Shown: positions 12,691 through 25,420, counted from the first letter of the stretch. The stretch: DNA of 64,000 nucleotides from Auricularia sp. M13 (GCA_037042915.1 CM073193.1:1488001-1552000); one strand, 5' to 3'. Made by a program: numbers and translations. The notes: generated by a model from the sequence alone, not told the origin.

Positions 12691-14449
12691 CTATACCAAG
12701 TCGGGCCTCATGGCCTCAAGCCTGCTCACGACATCCGCCATCTGCGGGCGATCAGCAGGTTCATGCTTCCAGCACTCCTCAATCAGCGCCCAGCTGTCGT
12801 CTGTGACGCTCTCCTGCAGGTAGTCCTTCCTAAGCGGGCGCGCGCCCTGGTGAACTCTAATGACAACGCCTCCGGGCTGCTTGATGCGGTAGAAAGGCTG
12901 CAGGCCCGAGAGAACGTGTAGCGCAGTCATCGCCCACGCGTACACGTCTGCGGGCGTACCATAGCACGCATAGCTCAGCTCGGGCGCCATCCAGCGCAGC
13001 GACATCTGCGCGCCGTTGCTCAGCGTGAAGCTCGTCTCGGCCCCCAGCGACTCGAGCGCCTTGGCCAGCCCAAAGTCGGCGATGACGGCGCGGTGGTTGT
13101 CGTCCACGAGGATGTTGGTCTAAGGTTCGTTTGGCTCGCGGACGGAGAAAGCGCGATACGCGTACGGGCTGTAATGCGCTGTGTACCATTGGCGGGTCCT
13201 GCCTGTGCAGGTGCGCGAGGCCGCGCGCGACGTCGAGCATCTGTAGGTCTTAGCAACGATTATACGCACGAATAAATTAGGGACGCACAAGTCTCATGCG
13301 GTCGGCATGAGGAAAATGATTGAGATACGCGAGGATATCGCCGTGCTTCATCCAGGGAAAGACGAGATATGTGGAGGGCCCGTCGACGTAGCACACACCA
13401 AACAGCTTGATTATATTGGGATGCTGCACCTTGCGCACCATCTCGATCTGGCGGTGGAAGCGGCGCACGGCACTGCTTTGCGGCGGCGTGTGCGCACTCA
13501 GGCACTTGAGCGCGACGAGAGTGGTGGCGTCACCCAACCAGATACCCTGCCAGATCTCCGCCGTTGTGCTGTAGTGCACCGGCGCGCTGCCGAGCTTTTT
13601 TGCCTCGCCCACAAGGTCCGCTAGCGGGAGCAGTGGCCCGCCTGCAAGTCGTTGCAAGTCACGCAATGTCGTCTGCAGCGCTTCATGCTGCGGCGAGCCG
13701 ACCTCGTACATACGCATGCTCAGCTGCAGCATCCGCATCGAGTCCTCCAAGCTGCCCGCATGCGGAATTGGGTCCGTGTGCGCTATTGGCTTGGGAAGCT
13801 GCTCGAGGACTGCGTGGGTGGGCCGCGAAGATGCGATAGTCTCCATGAGCACGTTGTGGTCGCGTTCCGCCGCCGCCTGAAATTGTGCAGTCCATCGAGC
13901 AAGCCCGAGCTGAGACGTAATCTAAGAAGCTAAATGTGAGGAAGTTTCGATTCTGCCGACTATGAAGACGTACATAGAAGAGCGTCACGCAGTCAGTCAA
14001 CGCTATACGCCGGTCGGTGATGGTCTGCTTGATCTTGTCCTGCTTGAGGACAGAATCCATGACGCCGTACTGAGAGATACGTGTGATCTCTGCTTTTGTC
14101 TCTTCGAGTGTCCTACGAGGAAAATAAGAGTCAGTCTCAGAAAGGATTCAACGGAAGCCGGCGAGTGTACTCCTGCCACATACTTTCTCAGTCTGCTGAT
14201 ACCCTCGCCAATGCGTCTCTCGAGCTGGTCGCGCGCAGGACCGGCAGGCATAGCCAGGACCTCTTCAACATTGCTCTCTAGCACCCCGACAATATCGCGG
14301 CAAAAATCGGCGAGAGTTTGGCACTGTTGCCTGTGGCGCACGACGGCATCCGTCGAGGTGTAGATTGCATTGACAATGCTGACGAGCACTCCAAGCCCGG
14401 GGGTGATGTTACCCACGCTTTCGGCGATATGCAGAGCCTGTTCAACCAT
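12691..14449 (-). CDS. K2: MLKL-like protein, helical-bundle N-terminus plus pseudokinase
   Basis: Exons, read leftward: 14449-14184, 14112-13974, 13921-13289, 13240-13166, 13119-12691; 513 aa, all joins in frame. Residues 1 to about 170 form an all-helical region (VEQALHIAESVGNITPGLGV, then a basic/acidic helix around LEETKAEITRI) of the MLKL_NTD/HeLo adaptor type often placed before TKL kinases in Agaricomycetes. A helical linker follows, then a kinase-fold domain. Catalytic parts are damaged: the glycine loop has no glycines (YSTTAEIWQG), the alphaC Glu is Gln (FHRQIEMV), and HRDLK reads HSALQ, so the catalytic Asp is Ala and the Lys is Gln. VALK, the loop Asn (PTNILVDD), ADFGLAK and MAPEL remain. 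A pseudokinase is predicted. By analogy with MLKL, the bundle could be an effector under control of the pseudokinase; that is inference. Confidence 0.82.
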
Positions 14450-15479
14450 TGTGAGTAGCGCGTAGAAACGGGAAGACGTGCAAACCTCTAAGCAGTTACA
14501 TATACAGAGTCACGACGCTGGTAGATGCTGCAGACGCCGCATACACACATCCTAGCTTCTGTGAATTATTCAAAACGGTACGGCTGGTCTCCATTCGTCG
14601 CGGCCCTGGCGTGCGTTGCAACCCGAAAGGACTCCAGTACCTGTCAATCCTAATCGTATTCCGTGTCTGAACGCAGTGGGTACTAATCACGCCAATCCGC
14701 GCATGCAGTTGACGCCAAATGTGAGGCTTGTGGCCCGTGGACTGAGTCCATATGCGCTGCGTGCGACGACAGTGCGGCTTCCCTTCCAACTCCGCCGGTT
14801 AGATTTTCCTTCCAGGTCTTGCACCCTTTTTGGGGCTTGCCAGCGATGTGACCCTGGCTCACAGCATGCCCTCCGGCACATGACTTTGGTGGCGCGTGTC
14901 GCACAGGACGCGGCGTTCATTCCGGTCTTCACTCGTAGACCATACAGAGCTGCTACTAGTCCACATGGGGATGCCAGCCCAACCAGTGCTACCCGGTCAT
15001 GTGCTGCTTTTTCCTGCCGCCGCGATACCCCATGCACGCCACGACTATGCGAACTTGCTGGCCCCACGGACTAATTTCAATGGGCACTTCTTTCGTTGAC
15101 GGCACCCTCGGCCCAGCCAGACGCGATTACTCATTAGCCGAGCAGACGCTGGCCCTATCGTCGTGCACGGACGAATGCTGGCAGTTTTCACGTCTTGTGC
15201 ATTACCTGGCTCACCTGTACCTGCGAATAGACCTCATCACGCTGTCGGATGCTTGTGAACGTTCGAGCCTCATCGATCATCCGCGCCGCAACGCTAGCTT
15301 GAAGCCAACTACTCGAATCAGCCTCCCACCCCATGCTATAGCCGGGCAATCTGGAGGCTGTAGCAGTGCCAAAGGAAAACAAAACAAGGCCGAGTTATAT
15401 TTCGGAGGTCGTGCGGTTTGGGACGGCTACACATTGTGCAACTTTCGGATTGCAAGGCAGTGTCACATGTGTACAGAAG
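14450..15479. other. intergenic, upstream of K2
   Basis: No recognisable gene or repeat. It presumably carries the K2 promoter next to 14450. Confidence 0.4.
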
Positions 15480-16010
15480 ACAGCGGGCATCGGCCATCGT
15501 GGGGCGCTTTGATGCACAACGAACATCCCGCGTCTTATCTTCGAGCTTGACGTCCTGAAGCGGCAGGTCAGGGAGCTGTTTCTTGCATGAGCGGTCCTTG
15601 CCCGGCGAACGCATTCCCTCGACAACCTTCCGTCTCGGGCACTGACCCTTGATAATCGAAGGGAAACTAGTGAAGCTCGTGCGCATCATGGGCTTGGTAT
15701 CTCCCCCGAGAGTCGTGAACATCATCGTGCGGAAGGCGCAAACGTCCACCTTACCGGCCAGCGTACTTCTCTTCCTTCTCGCGTCACAGCTACTTCCACG
15801 TCTCTGCCCGTGTATCGTTCTCCTCTAGTTACGGACAATATGTGCATCTCAGGAGCCATGTATCTGTTCACCCCGGCCGCCCGTTATCCGTAGTGAGACG
15901 AATATGCCCTCATCTGCGGTCTTCCTGGCCCCGAAATCTTCGAGCACAACCTTTCTAACTGATCTCCCGTGATGAGGATGTTCACCGGGCTATCCTGCTT
16001 GTATTTTTCA
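15480..16010 (-). pseudogene. dead TKL-type kinase (C-lobe remains)
   Basis: Read leftward, kinase landmarks appear in the right order but in shifting frames: VNILITGD (catalytic-loop Asn region), LEDFGARK with DEGIFVSLR (activation segment as in K1), NRYMAPEMH, DVCAF.TMMF..LGGD (as SDVFAF..F..LGGD), and KRPTMAD. Frame changes and the missing N-lobe and HGD make it a decayed K1/K3-like gene. It lies between K2 and F-box gene 1. Confidence 0.7.
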
Positions 16011-16583
16011 CACAATCTGCCCTTGCACGAGTTCCACAATCCCGGTCGGGGGGTGCCGCTACCGCTGCAGTACCAGGCCTGGATTCCTGGCCAATGGCCA
16101 ATCGTGAGCACTTAACCGGGTTTAGATGGCAATGTGTTGCCGAACCCCAATGTGCGCTTTGTTAAACGGGGCGTGCTGACCCTGTGCGTGAGGCGCTCCG
16201 AATTGCCAGCGGGCGCAGGATTTCTACGTGCGCCAAATTCCGGGATAGGCACGTCGTACTTGCGGCGCAAACGTTCCTCTCTAAGAAGACGTTGAGCGAG
16301 ACGCACTGCGGCATGCCGAGAGTGGACACAGGCGTATCATGACATTGGCAGTTTTTCAACGACTTGGATGAAGCATTCCGATGAATCACACTGTATGATA
16401 TCATTCGCACGAGGGCGACAGGAAGCTTTGCGCTGCTATGAAATCTTCTGCGCCGTGACGCTGTGACATCGCTTAAGGGTTTTGTACAGTGACACAAGAT
16501 CTTTAAATCTGACGGCAATGGGGATAGTATTGTGCACTGCGCGCGAATCCCGATCCATCCTCCTCCTTGAATCTATGAACGTC
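16011..16583. other. intergenic, downstream of F-box gene 1
   Basis: No gene is seen. It contains the 19-base match to 10506-10524 at 16230-16248, so part of this flank was copied with the F-box tail. Confidence 0.45.
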
Positions 16584-18360
16584 CTACCTCGTGAGCCAAG
16601 TATCCTGCCTTCCAACGGCCCCAGTCCAGTCCAAGTCGGGGAACAGCTTGGGCCACACGCGCGAAAAATCTTCCTCGGGTAGGTACACAACCTCCTCGAC
16701 ATAGTCGTGGAGCAGCGTTGCCGGGTTGTGCAGCGCGACGCGCAGCAGCTCGAGTCGCTTGATATTCGGCGCCAGTATATGATACGTGAGTAGATTGGCG
16801 ACGTCGCGCTCCGCAATGCCAGCGCCGTGCTCCGCGCTGCTCATCAAACGCAGCGTGCGCAGAGCGGGGCACTCCCAAGGGGGAACAAGTAATTCTCCAA
16901 GCTCGTCGCGTCCGATTGCGAGATGGAACACGCCGCCGAAGTTGCCGCCCCAGCTGAGGCCGTCGACAAAGTATTCGCGCTCGACGGCGAGGATCAGTGT
17001 GAAGTGCTCCAGGCGAGGCGCGGGCGGCAGCTGCGCTCTCTCCGCGCCGAGTGACTCGGACCAGACGGCTTCTGCGAGAGTGAGCTCGCGCAGATTGTCG
17101 AAAAGCCGCGCGTGCTCGATGATAGAGGAGAAATGGTGTAGGTGCAGCCGCCAGAGGCGGTACGTCACGCAGGGCGTTTTCGCCGACGATGCTCGGAGAG
17201 AGAAGCTGTATCCGGTACGCGAGACGACGGACAGAGTCTCGCACGGCGCACATCGCGAGAGGATCAAGCCGACTTCTTGGTTTGTCGGCGAGCAGATGCC
17301 CACTTCAGCCACCGAGTCGAGGTCCACGAATAGATTCAGGATTCGGATCAGTTCTTCGTCGTTGTGCGATATGCCGCCTTCGGCATAGAGGGTTTCGACC
17401 CGTGTTACGGACGGGGCATCTCCCATCGTCTCTCGCGGGATGTCACAGAGCCCGAGGGCTAGTCTACGCAGCTGGGGCACGGAGGATAGTACGCGGCGGA
17501 GCTCCTGAGCGTTGAACTTCTCGTAAGCAGTTATTGCTAGAGTCCGGAGGGCAGAGAAGGCAGGAATGTCGTCGTGAGGCAATCGAACACGCTGCAACAC
17601 GGCGCTCTCCAGCATCGGCGCACTCCCGGCGAACAGGTCGGCGGGTAGTCGGATGCCGGTACAAGATCGCGACGCAGAGAGGTCAAGAGTTTTCAGCAGT
17701 GGCGCGGGACTCTTCAAGGCGGATATAACGTCGGGGATAGCATGGTCGACGGAAATGTGGACAGCAAGGTCGCGAATGTGGTGCAGGTGGTCGAATAGCA
17801 GCTCCGAGAATTCCGTGACATGCGTCTGCGTAACCTTCGTTGCGGTGCTGTTGCGCTCTCCAAACGTGATATCAACGAGTAGCGGAACGTCCTTGGTGCG
17901 GCCGAGCATGGGGCGGAAGAACTGCAGCGACCGATCGCCGACGTGGTCAACGACGTGGTCCGTCCAGAGTCGTGCATCCCCAATAGCAGTCAGACGCCAG
18001 TGCTGGCAGACGTGGGACGCGACCAGACGGTCACGCCGCCCCAGATGCTGGAAAATGGTGCCCAGAATCTCGGGCGGCAACGCGTTCACGACCACCACGC
18101 TATTGTGTGCGGACAACGACGCCCGAAGTGTACATTCAACAGCGTCGTATATGGAAGCATAGATATCGTTGAGCACAATGGCGCGCGGCTCGGGGCTGTT
18201 GGGGGTCGTGCAGGCCGTCAACGTCAGATAGCGTGAAACGTGGATTTGGTCGCGCAATGACTCACCAAGACGCGTCTACATCGTTTACCGCGCGATCGAC
18301 AACGTTCCGAATGAAGCTGGACACCTCCGTGCGCAGCTGTGGCGAAATGGTGATAGCCAT
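16584..18360 (-). CDS. F-box / leucine-rich protein 1
   Basis: Two exons, 18360-18266 and 18195-16584, joined in phase give 568 aa. The first exon was identified because its product (MAITISPQLRTEVSSFIRNV) aligns with the start of F-box gene 2 (MGSSLSPELREELTSLVRNI). The F-box lies near residues 65-110 (LPPEILGTIFQHL, ASHVCQHWR). A long leucine-rich C-terminal half follows, ending in a conserved tail (HDYVEEVVYLPEEDF, DLDWTGAVG). F-box proteins bind Skp1 in SCF ubiquitin ligases and bring a target through the C-terminal part; the target here is unknown. Its paralogue is at 47564-49318 and a tail-only remnant at 10957-11150. Confidence 0.85.
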
Positions 18361-19279
18361 CTGTAGGCAAGATGGTCAAGCCATATGGGCAAAACACGAG
18401 CAAAGTTGGCGCGATTCCACGTGGCTGTACTGCCGTGACAACTCGGCAGAGCCACCAACCACACACACTCGTCACCCTCCGTCTTGGATGCTATTCAATT
18501 ATTATAATCTAATTATTTTAGCCTTATGGAATGGCATTTCTAACCGTGTTCCCCAGCCGTTTGACACAGGAAAAACAGAAGTGCAACATCAATCCGGGAG
18601 AGCTTGACACAGAATAACGATCGTCGACCTTTGCAGACGTCAATACATTAATTTTCGGGATCGTACGGAGGCGACCAGAGCTACCAGCGTCCGTGCCCGC
18701 CGGTGCAATCTCTACGAGCAGATTCATCTTCGGCAGTCACTGAATTGGGCGACATCGATCCCACCTGCCTGCTCTGCAGGCTGTCCCTGTGCTTCAAGCT
18801 GACCTCCTATCTGTGGAGCAGCAATTCCGGCCGCGCCTATCGAGATCTCATCGCTCTCCTTCACGCACAACGCCTGCCCATGGTCATGGGTCCCGGAAAC
18901 ATCCTATTCCGGAATTGTGTGCGTTCAACTGGACTGAGAATGATGTTTTCAGTAGCAGTGTCATCTCGCAGTGCTACCAGTTCGAGCAGAGTACCATTCC
19001 ATTTGTTAGTGGCACCGCTTTCGCGAGGGATAAGCGCCATGATCGCATGCTTTACGCGCGCGGGAAAGCTGCTGTGCGACTTATTGCGCCCAGCGCCGGG
19101 ACGCTGGGAATATGAAGCTCACATTGGCACTGATCAGCGCCCAGGAGGGCCAAATCGAGTCCCGCGAGCAGTATGGCGGGCGCAGACGGATGCTACAAGC
19201 GTACATAAGAAGCGGGTCTACCTGGGACTCGTCCCTCCGCGCCAGCACCAGGTCCAGGTCCAGATATTCTCACGCTACA
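18361..19279. other. intergenic between divergent F-box gene 1 and K3
   Basis: About 920 bp that should hold both promoters. An AT-rich patch lies at 18,490-18,530. No other gene is seen. Confidence 0.4.
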
Positions 19280-20337
19280 ATGAACCCGAGCCGGTACACC
19301 GCAAGGAACGACATCCCGCAGACGCTGTACATCGCGGAGGGCGAGATCGTCTATGAGAACCACCGCCCGATCTCAGCGGGATTCAGCGACGTGTATCGCG
19401 GCCATTTCGCGCAGAGCCCGAGCGAATTGGTCGCGGTGAAGCGGTTGCGGTACACGGACGAGGACGAGGCTCGGAATAAAATGATGGTGCGTGGCCGATC
19501 ACCGATGTTCTGCGCAAGAGGACTGACTGGCGAATTAGGACCGGGCGCTCGAGAAGGAGATCACGGTGCTCATGGGCATCCAACATCCGGGCATCCTGAG
19601 TTTCATCGGCCTCGTCAACCACAACGGCGACCCGTGCATCGTGACACCCTGGGCGACGAACGGGACCGTTCAGAGGTATTTGAAGGGCAACCCCACGGCC
19701 GATAGGGAGAAATTGGTGAGCGGCCACTCATCGCCCGCATAGTGAACCGGTGCTGACAGCAAATCGGCAGCTGCGCGAAGTGGCGTCCGCAATCGAGCAC
19801 CTCCATTCCGGCAAGGCCATCCCAGACGGCAGCATCGTCGTGCACGGCGACATCCATTCGGTTCGTATCCTGCTGCGTTCCAGCGCGTCCCCTGGCCTCA
19901 ATCTCACCAAATTTGCTTCTCACTGGCAGAACAACGTCCTGGTCGGGTCCAACGGCGAGGCGCTGCTCTGCGACTTCGGCATCTGCAAGCTCATTCCGCC
20001 GGGGCTGATGGCGAGCCTCTCGCTGCGACAGGGCGCGCCGCAGGGCATGATCGCGTTCGTCGCGCCGGAGCTGCACGTTGACGGCACGCGGCGCTCCGTG
20101 CAGAGCGACGTCTTCGCGTTCGGCATGCTCGTGTACGATGTGCTCGGCGGCGACCTCACCAAGCTCGGGCCCACGTCCGCCGCCATCGTCATGCGGCTCC
20201 AGAGGGGCAACCGCCCCGAGCGCTTCGACAGCATTCGGGACGAGATGTGGAACGTTGCGACGGACTGCTGGAAAAGCGTCGCCGAGGAGAGGCCCGCGAT
20301 GAAGGACGTGTGCGCGCGGCTTGGAGTTGGGGTTTAG
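19280..20337 (+). CDS. K3: TKL-like protein kinase, active-type
   Basis: Exons 19280-19486, 19539-19715, 19771-19860, 19930-20337; 293 aa, all phase 0. A leader of about 30 residues precedes a bare kinase domain: SAGFSDVYRG glycine loop, beta-3 Lys in VAVKRLRY, alphaC Glu in LEKEITVL, catalytic loop HGDIHSNNVLV, CDFGICK, VAPELH, SDVFAFGMLVYDV and RPAMKDV. Every catalytic residue is in place apart from the family-wide HRD to HGD and Lys to His changes. K1 and K8 are its nearest relatives here. hAT copy 2 inserted 259 bp past its stop codon. No targeting signal is visible, so it is probably cytosolic. Confidence 0.85.
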
Positions 20338-20588
20338 TCGTTCAGGTCAATTTGGCGCGGATGCTGTGCAGTATTAGCTGCCAAAATGCATGAGTTGGAC
20401 TTCGCGATGTGCATTGTGCAACTTGTGTGCAACACGGCGTCACGTACAGTGCTCTGGTGCCTTTCGCGATGGCAAGTGCACGGTGGCGCGACACGAATGA
20501 TGGGCGCGGGCGGACATGGCATCCCAATTGATCCAGTTCTGCGCTAGATACAGTACAAGGTTCGACGGACAGCACGCAGTCTACCCGC

Positions 20589-20596
20589 TCCGCCGG
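20589..20596. repeat. 8-bp target-site duplication, hAT copy 2, left
   Basis: TCCGCCGG, repeated exactly at 25421-25428. Confidence 0.95.
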
Positions 20597-23500
20597 TAAA
20601 GCTCCAACCAATTACATTACCATTACGGAAAAAAATAATTTAATCGGATTCAGTAATGTAATTCATTGTAACAGGTTATAATGCATTATATCACGTATCA
20701 CATGAGCTGACCACCTAAAGACGATACATCAACCCCTCGCGGATCCAGCTCTTTGTGCAAACGCTTTCCCTGATAGTGGCTGACTGCAAGGATGCTCGCT
20801 TCTTTGTCGTGAGATCCCCTGAGCCTGAGAAAAGGCGCTCCACAGACACGCTTGACGCAGGGATCGCAAGAAAGTCGCGAGCCATACGCGCGAGGACAGG
20901 CAAGTCACGTGCATTTTTCTACGGACTGTCAGAGCCGAACGCATGTTTGTAACATATCTCACCTTCCACCATGTCAGCGCGTTATCCGCAAGAGCAAAGC
21001 CGTTGTCGAAGCCTCGCAGGTATCGATCTATCTCAGAGTCACCTAACGGGGCCAAAGGCGCACTCTCCACCGGTGGAGCGACACCACCAGCCATAACACG
21101 GTCAAGGAGACTGTGCTTTGGAATGGGTGCAGCAGGCGCCATAGAATTGGGAGCGCTCGCAGCGTGCTCTGCACTGTAGGACTGGAAGCTGTGCTCAAGC
21201 ATCGTCCGCGCTTTCTCACCGTACCCATGTATGTTACACCAGCCGCGAAGTGCGGGATGCAGCACTGCGTGTAGTTGGTAAGTGTATGAACGATTGCAAG
21301 AATTTATACGCACTCGTGGCTAGCCAATTGTATTGGCATGCCTTTGCGAGATTGAAGTATTGCGTGAGCTTTTTCATTCCTTCTGATGCTGCCGCGCGCA
21401 ATTTTGGAGGAAGATCTTCGTTTTCAATCCGTTTCTTGAGCTCCGCCTCCATGAGCGTGTACATAGGAAGAACCCATGGTAGGGTTGGCTGGCCAGCCTG
21501 CGACATGTACATGGTGACCTCGGGGAAGATCTGCCAAAATTAGCCTGAAGTAGGAAGCGACAGAGAAGACGAGCGCACACCAAGAACATCCTCAGTGTTA
21601 CGGAGCATCTCCCAGTCTTCCTCAGTCAGCTGGATCTTTTTTCCAAGCTCTTCACGGTGTTCAAGAACCCATGCGTCGATTGCCTACAGTGATGAGATAG
21701 CAAGATATGATAGTAGCAAAAGAACTTACCTTGTCGAGGCGCAGAGCACGTTGAAGCATCGCGTGAGTGAAGTTCCAACGGGTTGCAACGTCGCGAACGA
21801 CCATGAGACCATGGAGTGCTTCATCTGTGGGGAAGCACGCAGCAACATGACGCCGGAACTTGGCACGACGCTGAGGGGTTGTCACGATCTTGGTGCATAT
21901 GAGACGAAGCTTTATGACCGTCAGCAAACTGAGACCGCGAGAAACACCGGGTGATGAGCACTGACCTTCTTCACTGGACTGTTGACAGTCTCTTCCTTTG
22001 GCTGAAGCGACGCAATCATCTGCAGGAGGGCCGCGCGTTGGACGACGGCTCCTGGGTCTGGAGCTTCCTCCTTTGCACGTCGCTTAGCTGCGGCCTCCTG
22101 GGAAGCCAACCTTTTCTCCTCGTCCTCAGCAGCCTGCTCATATTCAACTTGTTCTTCGTCTGTCGCAGGGTCATAATGTATCGGCGCAGACTTGTCTGCA
22201 GTGTAATAATCAACCTCATCAGGGTCGTCGGCTTCGTCCAGCGCGGAAAGAATCTTCTGAACAATAATGTTGACAACATGTGGCAGGCAGCGGATGCGGG
22301 AGTTGTCCATGTGGAGGTGAATGCCGTACCGCTTCAGGATGATGAGACCGATAGTCCGGGCCATAACGTCGTTGGCCGATGCATTGTCCATCGTGAGAGC
22401 AAGCATGTAATTTCTTTCGTCAGGTAGGTGCGACCAGAAAGAGCAGGAATAACTCATCTTGTTAAATCCCCCGCGACCGGCCGCTGACTCTGCGAACGCC
22501 GCTCCCGCATGGACACCTTCATGCTGATTATCTTCCAGAACAGCCATGTCGACGACGCGCTCGATCAGCGTCCAGTCATTGTCAATGAACGATGCGATGA
22601 TTCCAGCGAAGGTGAAGATCTTCTGCGTCGTTGTCCATGTGTCTGTCGCATACGAGATGCGCGACGTCACAGTCTACTTTGGTCAGTGCGCTCAACATGC
22701 AAATATATACAACCACGCACCGTCAGCTCCTTGACAACAACTGCGTGCAGGTCACGGTAAAGTCTCGCAAGCTCGTTTCGAACAGTTGTGTCAGACGGGA
22801 GGTCGTAGTGGACGTCGAGGTACTTGAAGAGATTCTTGAGCGAGAAGCTCTCACCCGTGTTGAATGGCAAGTTCTCATCGATGATCCATGCCGCAAAATG
22901 ACGCAGGAATCCCTTATACGTTTTGATAACCTTTGGATTGAGCGCACCATCGGCCAGCCACTGCGCCATGAGCTTAGCTGCAGCGGGCGAGTAGCCGTGC
23001 GGCGCGATAGTGCCGGCCGAATGTTCAGCGTCAATTACACTGGCTTTGCGGTCTTGGTGCTTCTCGTTTGTGTGCGACGTGAGATTGGTTAGGCTGGGAA
23101 GCTTGGGCTCGTCTTCGAACTTCGCACAGTGCGGCGTGCGCTTGACCTTTCGTTCGCTGTAATAAATCATAGATCAGTACCTCCAGCCGATTCCAATGCA
23201 TAAAACACGCACCAATCGCAGAACTTGCAGAGGAACTTCCATTTGAGGTCTCCCTTATCGATCACCTGTATGGGGGTCTGCCAGAACCTCAACGTTGTAT
23301 TCTTCGGTCCACGTCGCATCCCCTTCGCAGTTGCTGCCTCCTCCGCCGCGTTCACAGCCTTCAGCGCGGACTCTCCGTCGGAAACATCGTCAACATCTAT
23401 GGCATTGCTCTTGGATTTGCCGTTCCCCGCATCTACTCTCTTGTCCTTTGCTTCATCTCAGTTTCAATCATTTGGCGAGAACGAAACCCACCGTCTGATC

Positions 23501-25420
23501 ATCGAACATCAGCTCGTCGTCGTCACTCATCTCTTCGTCGGAGGGTAGCGGCTTGCGCGGCGGAGCATAGTCGGCATCGCTGTCGTCGTGGTGCTCGGTC
23601 TCGTCGGGCGGATTGGCAAGGAGTGCCTTTGTGGATGTGTCGCGCTTTCCGGCCTTTTGAGCGGCGGTCTTGGGCACAGTCTTTGAAGCGGCAGGCGCAG
23701 CCTTTGGAGCGGCAGGCGCAGACCTTGCAGTTGCTGGCGCTGCAGGTTCTGCTGTAAGTTCTGGGGAAGGTCGCTACAAGATACACTCACTGAGTTCGCC
23801 AGACGTAGCGGCCTTCTTCGCTCCTGACACCGCCTTTGCTTTCTTGGTTGCCTGCGGCTGAAGGAATTCGGTAACTGTGCCCTTGCGCTTGGCGGGAACA
23901 GGCTGATCCTGTACGCCGTCATCGATGTCCATGTGCATGGCACGCTTCGACGGCTGGCTCTGGCGACGTTCTGCGGGCGGCTGCAACGATTTCAGGAAAT
24001 AATTCAGGAATATGCAGTGACTGCACACCTTCTTGTTGGCCGCAGCATAGGCAGCAAGCGCAGATGTACTCAGCCTGTCCACCCAGCCATGTAGGATAGT
24101 CTTGTCGCCGCTCAGATTTCGGGCGAGCGCATCTTGAAAAACGTTGACGACGTTCTCAAGGCTCTCGCCACGCTCCAAAAAATGAATAGGATCGGGCGAA
24201 GTGTACGGCCCGAACACAATCTCAAGCCGCTTGTGGAGGGCTCCTAGCTCAGTACCGTCGCTTTGCTGGCGCTCGACAGGGCCGACTTTGAGGTCGGATG
24301 ATCCATAAAAGGTGCTGCCTTCTGGGATACTATGCGGCAGGTCGTGAAGAAGCATCTGAAGACGCGCTAGCTTAGCGGGCAGCGTGTCGTCTGCCATCGT
24401 GGACGTCGGTCGGATGCGTGGGAGTGAACGGTCGCGAACAGGTCGCCGGAAGCTAAGTAAGGATCACTTGCTCGGCATTATATGGACTCAGTGAGCAAGA
24501 GCAAATGACAGTGTCTCCAAGTCAGATACTGATACGAAATGCACACAGCAGGCATGGGCGAAGGTGGAGTCCGCCGAAGATAGACATAAGAGGTTAGAAA
24601 CACAGGGCAGGCATCAGAGTCCCTAGGCATAGATAAACAAGTATGGTAGAGCCTCAGATGTCCGCGTTAGCTCTTCAGGCATGTCAGAGAGAAGTAGCAG
24701 CAGCCTGCGAAAATTTGTGCACATCACTGAGGTTCGCGCGGATTGACGCGGCATGCAAACCCACAGTGCTCAGAAATCCAGAGCTACGCAGCAACGAGGT
24801 GTCCAATGTTGATGGTTGGAGATTAAGCACAAGTGAGGCAATTCCCCACGTTGAGAAACGGGCGGGACGGTGCTGGTCACGACATACCAGCGACTATTTG
24901 ACCTCAGTGTTATTAGACGAGAAAATGCATGCCAGAGGGCACAGAAGCGTCAAGAGTCCTGTGAGCCTGCAAGGCTGAGCGTAGAAATCGTCTGCTGTGT
25001 TACTGGACAGTGCTGGTGCGCGTCCCACGTTGCACCGAAGCCAAGCAGGAGCCAGAGTGCATTGAGCACAGCTACCAGTGTCGAGCCAGGAGAGCACAAG
25101 CATGCTGCTCATTCTATGCAGTGGTATGGCAGATGGTTTCCGAGGAGCACGGGCAGTCTAGCGGCGACGGCGCAGGTTGAGCTCAAAAGTCCAGGTCTGG
25201 ACCGTCTGGTCCCGCGACGCTCAGCGCGGATTGCCGGTCCCGGTCCGGTTCCTGCATTGCCGGAAAGGACCCGGATGGCAGCGCGGGATGCCCTCTTGAA
25301 CTCGATATAATTAATTACAACCTATTACTCAAAAATTACGGCTTCGAATAATTTTATTGTAATTGGTAATGTAATATAATCACATTAAATGAGTAATTAA
25401 TGTAAATGGTTGGAGCTTTA
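20597..25420 (-). mobile_element. hAT DNA transposon, copy 2 (4,824 bp, looks intact)
   Basis: It has the same terminal repeats (TAAAGCTCCAACCA) and internal sequence as copy 1 but in reverse orientation, with its own target duplication TCCGCCGG on each side. It is one base longer than copy 1 because of a six-base homopolymer at 21637-21642. Both ends and the whole transposase frame are present, so this copy could be autonomous. Confidence 0.95.
20715..24397 (-). CDS. hAT transposase, copy 2 (open across ten exons)
   Basis: The exon structure mirrors copy 1; its coordinates are about 30807 minus those of copy 1. The ten exons sum to 3,252 nt, giving a 1,083-aa protein with no internal stop, because the A-run in exon 7 (21637-21642 on the plus strand) keeps frame. 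Domains in order: leader region, acidic/basic low-complexity stretch, BED zinc finger, catalytic RNase-H-like fold with Asp in ATDTWTT and in TMDNASAND, CLPHVVN, charged linker, and the dimerisation block VSVERLFSGSGDL. It would act in the nucleus on the 14-bp terminal repeats. A TATAAT-like word lies about 80 bp before the start. It differs from copy 1 by Arg for Trp in exon 9 (base 21208). Confidence 0.9.
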
